A DNA stretch of 39,726 bases, taken from positions 1-39,726 of the forward strand of contig CAMLLO010000039.1 in NCBI GenBank assembly GCA_946480915.1, read 5' to 3'. The position numbers and the translations under genes are program-made. The notes under the pieces are model-generated. The model was not told the origin of the DNA. It worked only from the letters and a program-made list of their open reading frames with translations, and ran no database searches. This document shows positions 18,601 to 25,594 of this stretch, piece by piece. Every line of letters begins with the position of its first letter. Positions within the stretch are counted from its first letter, which is position 1. This DNA comes from an uncultured Sphingobacteriaceae bacterium (GTDB lineage: Bacteria > Bacteroidota > Bacteroidia > Sphingobacteriales > Sphingobacteriaceae).

Positions 18601-19214
18601 TGTACCCCAAATGGTTCGATCCGCACACTATTGGTGACCATTAAATGTACAGGACGGAAAATGCCCATCGGCTGCGAACCTTCGGAAAATCCGCGCTCTG
18701 TGGAACAACCACCGCACACCCATGGAAGATCCTGAATATGTGAGGGATGATCTGCTTTTACTGCCAGAATATTGGGTTTATTATTAAGTTTAATCGCGTC
18801 AGTAACATCTACAGTGAAGGATGTTCGTCCGCCGGCATGATAGCCCACTTTTTGACCATTAAGATAAACTGTAGCATAGGATCCCACTCCTTCAAACCAC
18901 AGGAAGAACCGGTTTCCTGATTTCTTTTCCTTGATTTTAAAAGTTTTTCTGTACCATGAATAACCATGGCGATTGCCATGTATTAAACGACGATATCCTT
19001 CGTACTGATCCCAGTTATGAGGGACGTTTACATTTTGCCAATTTTCTGTCTTGAAATTAGATTTTTCGAATCCATTGTACGCGTCCTTATCGTTATCATT
19101 GGCTACTGTTTGCCAGCTATTATCAAGAGATATATCGGTTCTGGGGGATTGTGAATAGAGGTTTTGGCTGAAGATAAATAATAGAAAAAGGATAATGTAT
19201 TGCTTTGTCTTCAT
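15693..19214 (-). CDS. Multidomain GH2 glycoside hydrolase (beta-galactosidase-like) with DUF4982, malectin-like and C-terminal domains
   Basis: 1173 residues with a Sec signal (MKTKQYIILFLLFIFSQNLYSQ). The GH2 jelly-roll domain (about 28-195) contains NVPHNWDQYEGY and VYLNGQKVGYHAGGRTSFTVDVT. An immunoglobulin-like domain follows (about 197-310), then the TIM barrel (about 315-600). The acid/base Glu435 is in IVLWGLENES and the nucleophile Glu503 in VGEYGAW. After the barrel come a DUF4982-like module (about 605-695), a malectin-like carbohydrate-binding module (about 720-890, YRVNCGGPDYIDAQGNIW) and a CBM6/35-like end. A CGGCSTERGFSEGSQPMG loop (167-184) sits in the sugar-binding domain. 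GH2 enzymes release beta-linked Gal, GlcA or Man; the exact sugar is not determinable. It is the last gene of the five-enzyme operon, 180 bp after GH95. Confidence 0.9.
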   Translation of the reverse strand: MKTKQYIILFLLFIFSQNLYSQSPRTDISLDNSWQTVANDNDKDAYNGFEKSNFKTENWQNVNVPHNWDQYEGYRRLIHGNRHGYSWYRKTFKIKEKKSGNRFFLWFEGVGSYATVYLNGQKVGYHAGGRTSFTVDVTDAIKLNNKPNILAVKADHPSHIQDLPWVCGGCSTERGFSEGSQPMGIFRPVHLMVTNSVRIEPFGVHIWNDTTVTEKSATLNFSTELKNYGKKVRAITVSTQIVSKEGVKLAEVQNQQKIAPGGIVKISQKTPDLKNARLWSIEDPYLYSVVTTIRENGKTIDQLTTPYGIRWISWPIGKSNQKQFFLNGKPVFINGIAEYEHLLGQSHAFTAAQIRSRVMQMKAAGFNAFRDAHQPHNLRYQEYWDKLGILWWTQMAAHVWYDTPEFRKNFKELLVDWVKERRNSPSIVLWGLENESTLPEDFARECTELIRSMDPTASSQRLVTTCNGGKGTDWDVPQNWTGTYGGDPKTYDKDVERQVLVGEYGAWRTLDLHTEGPFVQNGAYSEDRMTQLMEMKVRLAESAKDRTTGHFFWLFSSHDNPGRVQGGEGLRELDRIGPVNYKGLLTPWEEPLDVFYMFRANYAPKETEPMVYIVSHTWPDRWINTGKKDSITVYSNCDEVELFNDVDHVSLGRRKREGIGTHFQWDNVNINYNVLYAKGYVHGKEVAKDYIVLHHLPKAPHYDAFLKDAKPLTAPQSNYNYLYRVNCGGPDYIDAQGNIWLADRQQSSDKTWGSNSWTKDFPGTPAFYASQRRTHDPIKGTSDWKLFQDFRYGLHKLNYEFPVPDGEYLVELYFNEPWLGTGGGMDCSAMRLFDVAVNNQTLIKDLDIWKEAGHDVALKKSVKVSVKGGKLVVSFPNIKAGQAVISAIAIASTDKNIVAAPSSKSIIVSDAGLPKTWSLQTWMDTGDKQFENSDAAFTSLPSNLFGAEWIKTSSVKTGETESFKVATDGDVFVGLSPSGNKDPLIGYEDTKTHISNSKNQTFQVYRKRYLKGEEVSFGGALKGQTYTIAVVPASNLEPAHDLKKVTSYKSVEAAFLGNGLSKEVLMGRERVIFKKPSGDVLEFTINTGVADTYSLTVKYHNPFQKILKARIEVLAVDGTVMKPAETFDMAPTKEGKWNYFTTNTGTMINAGTYKVRIISEEAGGVSIDALDVQ

Positions 19215-19241
19215 TATTTTTTTTGGTTTTTATTCCCTTTT

Positions 19242-19276
19242 TTAAGTGTCTGACACTTTTCGAGGTCTCTGACACT
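19242..19276. repeat. Short direct repeat around TCTGACACTTTT
   Basis: In the gap upstream of the GH2 gene, TCTGACACTTTT occurs twice within about 30 bp (around 19249-19260 and 19268-19279). The first copy forms a near-palindrome, AAGTGTCTGACACTT. It may be a decayed small mobile repeat. No gene and no promoter element was found here. Confidence 0.5.
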
Positions 19277-19307
19277 TTTTTAAGATTTGCTATGCCTTTG
19301 CCGGTGC

Positions 19308-19379
19308 GAGATCCTAAACTAAATCAGGATGACACACTCTTTACAGCACCCCGTCATCTTGAACTCGCATCAGGATCTC
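19308..19379. repeat. REP-like imperfect inverted repeat between GH95 and GH2
   Basis: The left arm (19308-19333) begins GAGATCCT and ends GGATGAC. The right arm (19353-19379) begins GTCATCTTGAACTCG and ends CAGGATCTC. The arms are imperfect reverse complements separated by 19 bp. This resembles the common intergenic GTCATCCTGAA...TTCAGGATCTC repeat of Bacteroidota genomes. It could stabilise or partly terminate the message between GH95 and GH2. Confidence 0.65.
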
Positions 19380-19394
19380 TCCTTCGCAAAATCA

Positions 19395-22208
19395 TCATTT
19401 CATCAATTCTCCATTAAACCTATATTTCTTCCCTTTTTTGGTTGAAAAGCTGATTTCCTTACCTCCATACCTTAACACACAGTCATTTCCTGCTTTCGAA
19501 AGAACTTCCAAACGCGATAACTTCCCATTCTTCCAGCTAAAGTTTAATTCAAACCCTCCACGGGCACGAATACCTTTAACTTCTCCTTCTGTAAAATCCG
19601 ACGGTAAAGCAGGCAGAATATCAATGTATTTCGTGTGACTCTGAATCAGCATTTCGCCAATACCCGCAGCGCCGCCAAAATTTCCATCAATTTGAAATGG
19701 AGGATGTGCATCGAACAGGTTGACATAAGAACCACCATTTCCACTCAGGGGTCTTAATAACATCTTTACCATTTTCATCGCGTGATCTCCATCTTTAAAC
19801 CTTGCCCAAAAGTTGATTTTCCAGGCCAGGCTCCAGCCGGTTCCTTCATCTCCACGGTAAATTAATGATTGCCTTGCAGCTTTCATGATCTCCGGATTAG
19901 TATCCCAGGTAATATCGTTGCCCGGATGTACTCCCCACAGATGTGAAACATGGCGATGCTTGCTGGTTGTATCGTCTTTATCTTCCAGCCATTCCTGCAA
20001 CTGGCCATATTTACCAATTTGGTTCGGTGCGATCTGGCTGTATTTCGTTTTTAAAGTATCGCGGAAAGCCGCGTCGACACCCAATAGTTCGGCTGCCTGA
20101 ATAGTCGATTTAAATAAGGATCTGATGATCTGATGATCCATCGTCGGGCCGGCAACTAAACCGCCGTTCTCTGGCGAATTTGAGGGCGTGCTGATTAACC
20201 AACCGGTTTTAGGATCTTTTACTAGGAAATCAACAAAAAATTCTGCGGCACCTTTCATAATTGGATATGCCCGATTTTTTAGAAACTCTTTATCCTGTGT
20301 AAACAGATAATGCTCCCACAGATGCTGACTAACCCAACCTGCTCCACTTACCCAAATACCGTGGTTAGATGCATTTATCGGCGCTGTGCCTCTCCATTCA
20401 TCCGTATTATGATGCAATACCCAACCGCGTGCGTTGTAATGTGCCTTCGCTGTTTTCTTTCCTTCTTCAGCAAGCTCTTCAACCATTTTAAAAAATGGAT
20501 CGTGTAAGGGCGACAGGTTCAACAGCTCTGCCGGCCAATAATTCATTTCAGCATTAATATTAGTGGTGTATTTACTTCCCCATGGCGGACTAAGCAAATC
20601 GTTCCATATACCTTGAAGATTCGCTGGACGAGTACCTGGTCTTGAGCTGGAGATTAATAAATATCTGCCGTATTGCACATACAAAGCGGCGAATGAAGGG
20701 TCATTTGACTGAGAAAAATTTGCTAAACGCTCGTTTGTGGGAAGAGTTGTGAGCTCTTTGCCAAGTGTAATGGAAAAGGGTTTATAATAGTGCTGGTATT
20801 CTTTAATATGAGCATCTCTCACCTTAGAAAACTTCTTGCCCTCTAAACTTTTTAGCGCGCTTAAACAAGGTGCAAGAGGATTACCCGACACATCCTTGTA
20901 GTTTACATAATTGGTCCCTGCAGTTAGATAAAGTGTAACTTCGTCGGCACCGCTAACGGTGATGCCATTCTCTGTTACAGTAGCATTTCCTCTCTTCGTT
21001 TCAATTCTTAATAAACTTTCGCCTTTTAAAGCTCCGTTTCTAACCTTTAAAGAAAGCCCAAGAGTTTTATTATCAACTTTTCTTGTGGTAAAATATTTAT
21101 GAGGACTATTTAGCAGGGTTTCAAAACTTACGCTTCCCGATTTATCAGCCTTTATGTGAATTACAATTGCCTGGTTAGGCTGACTGGCGAAATATTCTCT
21201 GGTATAATTAACTCCATTTAGCGTATAACTGGTTTTTGAAATTGCAGTATTCAGGTCCAGCTCGCGTTTATAATTTGTTGCTGATGATGTTCCCTTAAAA
21301 TTAAGGTACAGATCGCCGAAAGGCTGATAATCTGCCTGAAATTTTGCCACTGCCGGCGGTTCATCATTTTGTATTTTATACTTCCACGGCTTAACCAATG
21401 AAATGCCTTTGGAAATATCTGCACCTTCAGGATAAACGCCAATATGCCTTGTAGTGTCTTTATAACCGGCTATTCCACCTTTATCGAAATAGTTAAGAAC
21501 CTGAATAGCAATCGTGTTAGTGCCTTTTTTTAGCACATTTTTTGGAACAATGTACCTTCTTGCCTCGTCACTGTTGGTTGTTCCGACAAGTTTTCCATTA
21601 ACATAGGTAAAATCCTGATCGCGGATGCGATTTAAATCCAGAACAAGATCTTTTCCGGACCAGCTATCAGGCAAATTAAACGTAGTACGAAACCAAACAG
21701 CTCCATCAATTTCTAATCCTTGAGTTTCCCAACCTTCATAGGTAGGTACCTTAAAAAACTCCCATTTACTGTCGTCATACGTTTCAAGAGATGGATTTCC
21801 GGCCATTCCTTTAAAAGAGCGCATATCCTTTAACCATTGCTCCTTTTTACCTTCAGTGCTTTTCATTCCCATGAATTTCTCGGCCGCAAGGTCTTCGGCC
21901 TCTTTTTGTTTACCCTCCGAAAGTAGTTTTCTTATCTCAGCAAGATAATTGGCTGCGCCTTCGCGGTGATAATCTCTCGGCTCACCGGTCCAAAGTGTTT
22001 CTTCATTAAACTGAATTCTATCGCTCTCTAAACCTGCAAATACCATTGCTCCAAGTCTGCCGTTTCCAATCGGAAGCGCATCTGTCCATTTAACTGCCGG
22101 TTTATCATACCAGAGTTTATAGTTCTGGTTCTGAGCAAATGAGTTCGACACAAGAAAGCAGCCGAAAGCTAAGAAAGCGAGAAAGATTTTATTAAAGATG
22201 GATTTCAT
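19395..22208 (-). CDS. GH95 family glycosidase (alpha-L-fucosidase / alpha-L-galactosidase) with an inserted jelly-roll domain
   Basis: 937 residues with a signal peptide ending SNSFAQ. The GH95 N-terminal beta-domain starts KLWYDKPAVKWTDALPIGNGRLGAMV and has the family FNEETLWTG. The (alpha/alpha)6 barrel carries the expected catalytic cluster: N550-I-N552 in TTNINAEMNYWPAE, Glu680 in STPSNSPEN (general acid in characterised members) and Asp841 in QIDGNFGGAAGIGEM. Between about residues 110 and 285 there is an extra module (WFRTTFNLPDSWSGKDLVLDL, FTYVNGKLVGTTN, NVLKKGTNTIAIQVLNY). It looks like the GH2/sialate-esterase sugar-binding jelly-roll. The family inverts terminal alpha-1,2-fucose or alpha-L-galactose; which one cannot be told. 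Fourth gene of the enzyme operon, 97 bp after GH28, periplasmic or exported. Confidence 0.92.
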   Translation of the reverse strand: MKSIFNKIFLAFLAFGCFLVSNSFAQNQNYKLWYDKPAVKWTDALPIGNGRLGAMVFAGLESDRIQFNEETLWTGEPRDYHREGAANYLAEIRKLLSEGKQKEAEDLAAEKFMGMKSTEGKKEQWLKDMRSFKGMAGNPSLETYDDSKWEFFKVPTYEGWETQGLEIDGAVWFRTTFNLPDSWSGKDLVLDLNRIRDQDFTYVNGKLVGTTNSDEARRYIVPKNVLKKGTNTIAIQVLNYFDKGGIAGYKDTTRHIGVYPEGADISKGISLVKPWKYKIQNDEPPAVAKFQADYQPFGDLYLNFKGTSSATNYKRELDLNTAISKTSYTLNGVNYTREYFASQPNQAIVIHIKADKSGSVSFETLLNSPHKYFTTRKVDNKTLGLSLKVRNGALKGESLLRIETKRGNATVTENGITVSGADEVTLYLTAGTNYVNYKDVSGNPLAPCLSALKSLEGKKFSKVRDAHIKEYQHYYKPFSITLGKELTTLPTNERLANFSQSNDPSFAALYVQYGRYLLISSSRPGTRPANLQGIWNDLLSPPWGSKYTTNINAEMNYWPAELLNLSPLHDPFFKMVEELAEEGKKTAKAHYNARGWVLHHNTDEWRGTAPINASNHGIWVSGAGWVSQHLWEHYLFTQDKEFLKNRAYPIMKGAAEFFVDFLVKDPKTGWLISTPSNSPENGGLVAGPTMDHQIIRSLFKSTIQAAELLGVDAAFRDTLKTKYSQIAPNQIGKYGQLQEWLEDKDDTTSKHRHVSHLWGVHPGNDITWDTNPEIMKAARQSLIYRGDEGTGWSLAWKINFWARFKDGDHAMKMVKMLLRPLSGNGGSYVNLFDAHPPFQIDGNFGGAAGIGEMLIQSHTKYIDILPALPSDFTEGEVKGIRARGGFELNFSWKNGKLSRLEVLSKAGNDCVLRYGGKEISFSTKKGKKYRFNGELMK

Positions 22209-22267
22209 TTATGCTGGTTAGTATTAATGGTTCCTATACTTGAAATGTCTCCTGGATGTATCCGCCA

Positions 22268-22289
22268 CGGCTGGTTTTCTCGCCAGCCG
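22268..22289 (-). other. Intergenic hairpin between GH28 and GH95
   Basis: A perfect 7-bp stem CGGCTGG (22268-22274) / CCAGCCG (22283-22289) with an 8-nt loop, 17 bp after the GH28 stop. There is no T-run on either side, so it is probably a processing or stability hairpin rather than a terminator. Confidence 0.55.
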
Positions 22290-22305
22290 CTTGATAGATT
22301 TACGA

Positions 22306-23898
22306 CTACTTAACAATATTCCTCTGCTCAAGCTGAATTATTTCAGTTATCTCATTCCCTTTCACAACAGGCGTTTTAACATTCTTAAAGTTATTTCCAT
22401 CAAGCGTGATCCCTTTAGTTTTGTCGCCTTTAAACCTCAAATAAATATCTGTTCCGGCGGGAGAAAATGAATCGTAAACAAAAACATCTTCCACGTTTGT
22501 AAAGTCCAGGATCGGAATCCCGGCATGAGGAGTAAATGACTTCACGCCATCAACTTCCAAAAGTTTCACATTCTCAGCTTTAATAGAAGGTCCTGTTTCA
22601 GTATTCACCTGAACATTATGAAACTCAATCCTCCGGGCTTCTTTAATATTGAAACCCGTTTTTGCATTAATATTAATATCGGTAAACGTGATATTCTCTA
22701 CAGGCATTTCTACAAGTCCATTTATGAAACAAGCCTCTTGAATATTCGAGCCTGTGATATTACTGAAATGGATATTCCTGAACTGTGGAGTACGTTCTGA
22801 AACCGGTTCGGGATTGGTTTTCGCGTACTGTAGATCTAAAACAATAGCCTGTTCCCGAATATTTTTCATGATAATATTATCAACCCTGATCTCTTCTACC
22901 ACACCGCCCCTGCCACGTGCAGATTTAATGCGAATGCCGCGATCCGTTCCATCGAATACACAATTCGATATGGCTATTTTCCTAACTCCGCCAGACATTT
23001 CACTACCTATTACAACGCCTCCGTGGCCAGATAGCATCGTACAATTCGTGATGGTATAATTTTCGGCAGGAATGTTTTTAGCCCGGCCAGGTTTATCCTT
23101 GCCCGATTTTATCGTTATGCAATCGTCGCCTACACTGATGTGACAGTTAGAAATATGAACGTTGTTGCATGATTCGGGGTTTATTCCATCCGTATTGGGT
23201 GAATGCGGATTGGTAATTGTAACACCGCTAACAGTCACATTTTCACAAAACTCCGGGTTCACCGTCCAGAATGGCGAATTGCGAATAGTGATTCCTTCAA
23301 TTTGCACATTCTTACAATACATTGGCTGGATGAATGGCGGACGCAGAAATCCACGCTTCATTTGCCTTGGGTCATCGGGCAATAGAATGTCTTTATTCAA
23401 TTTATCAAACATGTACTGCCATTTGGAACGCGGCTGATCTTCTTTATATCCTTCCACAAAATCCCACCATTTTTTTCCGTGCCCGTCAATAATACCACGT
23501 CCTTTGATTGCAATATTCTCCGCCTCATAGGCATAAAACAAGGGCGAAAAACTGACTACATCAACGCCTTCATAACGGGTCTTCACCATAGGAAGATAAT
23601 CATCGAAGTTATCGCTGAAGTGTAGTTCAGCTCCGGCATCAATATAAATGGTGATATTACTTTTTAAATGAATTGAGCCCGTTAAATATTTACCGGCCGG
23701 AAAATAAACGGTGCCTCCTCCTGCTTTCGATGCTGCATCTATAGCTTTTCTAATTGCTGTTGTCGCCAGTTTACTACTGTCGTTTTTCGCACCGTACTTT
23801 GTTACGTTGTAAAAGCTTTGTGCCACTGCAGAGAAAGCAAAGAAACAACAAAGAAGTGCTGTTAAGGAGTATAGTTTAAACTGGCTATTTAATTGCAT
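22306..23898 (-). CDS. GH28 family polygalacturonase-type hydrolase
   Basis: 530 residues from the ATG at 23898. The frame extends to an ATG at 23937, but the signal peptide MQLNSQFKLYSLTALLCCFFAFSAVAQ starts at the internal Met. The right-handed beta-helix contains all four GH28 motifs: N235-T-D237 in SPNTDGINPESC, Asp258-Asp259 in VGDDCITIKSG, His292 in SGHGGVVIG, and R323-I-K325 in RGIRIKSARG. The first Pro/Trp-rich part (WWDFVEG, RGFLRPPFIQP) is typical of Bacteroidota exo-acting members. GH28 hydrolyses alpha-1,4-galacturonan or rhamnogalacturonan linkages, which is the strongest pectin pointer in the locus. Third gene of the five-enzyme operon, about 140 bp after the MGH1-like gene (counted to this start). 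Exact mode and substrate unknown. Confidence 0.95.
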   Translation of the reverse strand: MQLNSQFKLYSLTALLCCFFAFSAVAQSFYNVTKYGAKNDSSKLATTAIRKAIDAASKAGGGTVYFPAGKYLTGSIHLKSNITIYIDAGAELHFSDNFDDYLPMVKTRYEGVDVVSFSPLFYAYEAENIAIKGRGIIDGHGKKWWDFVEGYKEDQPRSKWQYMFDKLNKDILLPDDPRQMKRGFLRPPFIQPMYCKNVQIEGITIRNSPFWTVNPEFCENVTVSGVTITNPHSPNTDGINPESCNNVHISNCHISVGDDCITIKSGKDKPGRAKNIPAENYTITNCTMLSGHGGVVIGSEMSGGVRKIAISNCVFDGTDRGIRIKSARGRGGVVEEIRVDNIIMKNIREQAIVLDLQYAKTNPEPVSERTPQFRNIHFSNITGSNIQEACFINGLVEMPVENITFTDININAKTGFNIKEARRIEFHNVQVNTETGPSIKAENVKLLEVDGVKSFTPHAGIPILDFTNVEDVFVYDSFSPAGTDIYLRFKGDKTKGITLDGNNFKNVKTPVVKGNEITEIIQLEQRNIVK

Positions 23899-24037
23899 GT
23901 TTGATATTATTCTATTAAATCGACACAATGTTATCAAGGTTCAAGATCCTGACGGTTCTGCACTTTCCCAACTGTCGCGTTCCGAAGGACTACGGATAAA
24001 TCTGGCCAAACGGAAAGGTCCGCTCAAGCCGATCCAC

Positions 24038-25591
24038 TTATAGCCTGGTTTTTATTTTCTTTAATCTGTTTGACTTCGCGATTTCGTTTCCATCAGCAAA
24101 CACCCTGAAACCTTTTCCTCTGCCATATTTCGTTCCGTCTTTATCCCAGAGGATGGTTAGCATCTTTCCGTGATAAGATACTCGATCGAGACAAAACCAG
24201 TTCCATTGGCTTTCAGGAATCAGAGGATTAATCTCCAACTTGCTATCCGCTCTTGGCTTTAAACCTACCAGATCATTAATAACAAGATCTGCAAAGCCTG
24301 AATGGTTATAAAACTTACTCCTCGGATTATCGCCTTTTAACCATTCACCAGTTTTTTCATCCTGGTATTCTCCAATATAAGTCTTGCCGTTCATTTGATG
24401 AGACATGGCATATTTATGAAACTCATCATAAAATACTTGTTTAGTCATATTGCCCGTATGCTTATAATTTGTAAGCAGGTTGGAAAGCCCTTTCAACGTT
24501 TGGGTAGTTGCATAAGGCCACACCGGGCCATCCCATTCACACCCATGACCCGAGCCATGAGTTCTGAAAAGAGGGTGACGCCTTTCTGCCGTGGTTATTC
24601 CCCACGGGGCCTTAAAACCTTTATCATCAATTAACTGATCCCATTGTTTAGCATACTTCGCTTTGTCTTTTGGTAGATTAAAATACCAGGGAATAAAGCC
24701 GATTGCTTCGCGGGCATCACACAAGCCACCATTTTCGTATTGAACTTTAAAGAAAGATGCGGTATCATCCCAAAGTTTTTCTTGCACGTTTTTGCGCAGA
24801 AAATCAGCTTTGGCTTTATATCTATTCTTTAATGTGTCGTTATCGAAGATTTTAGCTATTTCGGTTAAGGCTTTAGCATTTCCATACATATAGCTATTTA
24901 TCGTTGGCCGGATATTTTTAGCTTTTCTGGAACCACTGATAGATTCTTCCATTGCATCTCTTACATCAAACTGCCAAAACATTTGATTAGGTGCTTGCTT
25001 CTCTGATTCCCATTTACGATAATCTGCATCCATTTCTGGCAGCAGGCTGGCGAGGAAAGGTTTATCAAGTGTTACTTTATAATGTTCGTAAACGGCATCG
25101 TCTACCCAGCTGCTAAACGCATGAAAACGTTGTATTTTATATTTAGGATCAATAAAAAACCAAAAATTGATATAATCTTTAATGTATTGCTGATTGTGCA
25201 GCCATCTGCCTTCATTGATCTGGTGGCCCAATCCACTGCTGATAGCATTGTATTTACCTGCGTGATTCATTGGAGTGATGAATTCGGTAAATACATGCCC
25301 TTCAGGCGTTTTTTTTAAATGCTTCCGGTAAGACCACCAACGGAAATAATAAATCCGTTCTATAGCAGAATCCGGACAATCAAACAGAGGGATATTCGCC
25401 GACAACCACTCAAATGATTGTGCGTTGGGGATTAGATTTATTACTGCTTCCTCCTTATCATCGGTATTAAATTGGCCGACGTAGCTCTTCAGATCGTCAG
25501 TACTTAAAACTGATGTCTTCTGAGAAAAAACCGGATTAACGGATAACAGAGATATAAAAAGTACACCTAATTTTAAATTCATTTTACGCAT
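24038..25591 (-). CDS. MGH1-like (alpha/alpha)6-barrel glycoside hydrolase, GH63-like
   Basis: 517 residues with a signal peptide (MRKMNLKLGVLFISLLSVNPVFSQ); an alternative start is Met4. The sequence reads as a helical toroid, with HQINEGRWLHNQQYIKDYINFWF, WQFDVRDAMEESISG (207-220), NSYMYGNAKALTEIAKIF and HGCEWDGPVWPYATTQ (349-364). These are the conserved blocks of the MGH1/GH63-like clan. By analogy Asp212 (DVRDAMEES) and Glu408 (YIGEYQDEKTGEW) are candidate catalytic acid and base; that is inference. A small C-terminal beta-sandwich follows (VSYHGKMLTILWDKDGTKYG). It lies 3 bp from the uronidase-like gene upstream, so the two are tightly coupled. Characterised relatives act on alpha-glucosyl or mannosylglycerate bonds, but homologues in pectin loci are mostly uncharacterised, so the substrate here is open. 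Confidence 0.75.
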   Translation of the reverse strand: MRKMNLKLGVLFISLLSVNPVFSQKTSVLSTDDLKSYVGQFNTDDKEEAVINLIPNAQSFEWLSANIPLFDCPDSAIERIYYFRWWSYRKHLKKTPEGHVFTEFITPMNHAGKYNAISSGLGHQINEGRWLHNQQYIKDYINFWFFIDPKYKIQRFHAFSSWVDDAVYEHYKVTLDKPFLASLLPEMDADYRKWESEKQAPNQMFWQFDVRDAMEESISGSRKAKNIRPTINSYMYGNAKALTEIAKIFDNDTLKNRYKAKADFLRKNVQEKLWDDTASFFKVQYENGGLCDAREAIGFIPWYFNLPKDKAKYAKQWDQLIDDKGFKAPWGITTAERRHPLFRTHGSGHGCEWDGPVWPYATTQTLKGLSNLLTNYKHTGNMTKQVFYDEFHKYAMSHQMNGKTYIGEYQDEKTGEWLKGDNPRSKFYNHSGFADLVINDLVGLKPRADSKLEINPLIPESQWNWFCLDRVSYHGKMLTILWDKDGTKYGRGKGFRVFADGNEIAKSNRLKKIKTRL

Positions 25592-25594
25592 TTT

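Noticed and set aside
19215..19394. A separate element-bearing promoter for the GH2 gene
   Set aside because: The gap contains only repeats; no half-site or matching -7 box was found, so GH2 is treated as the end of the enzyme operon.
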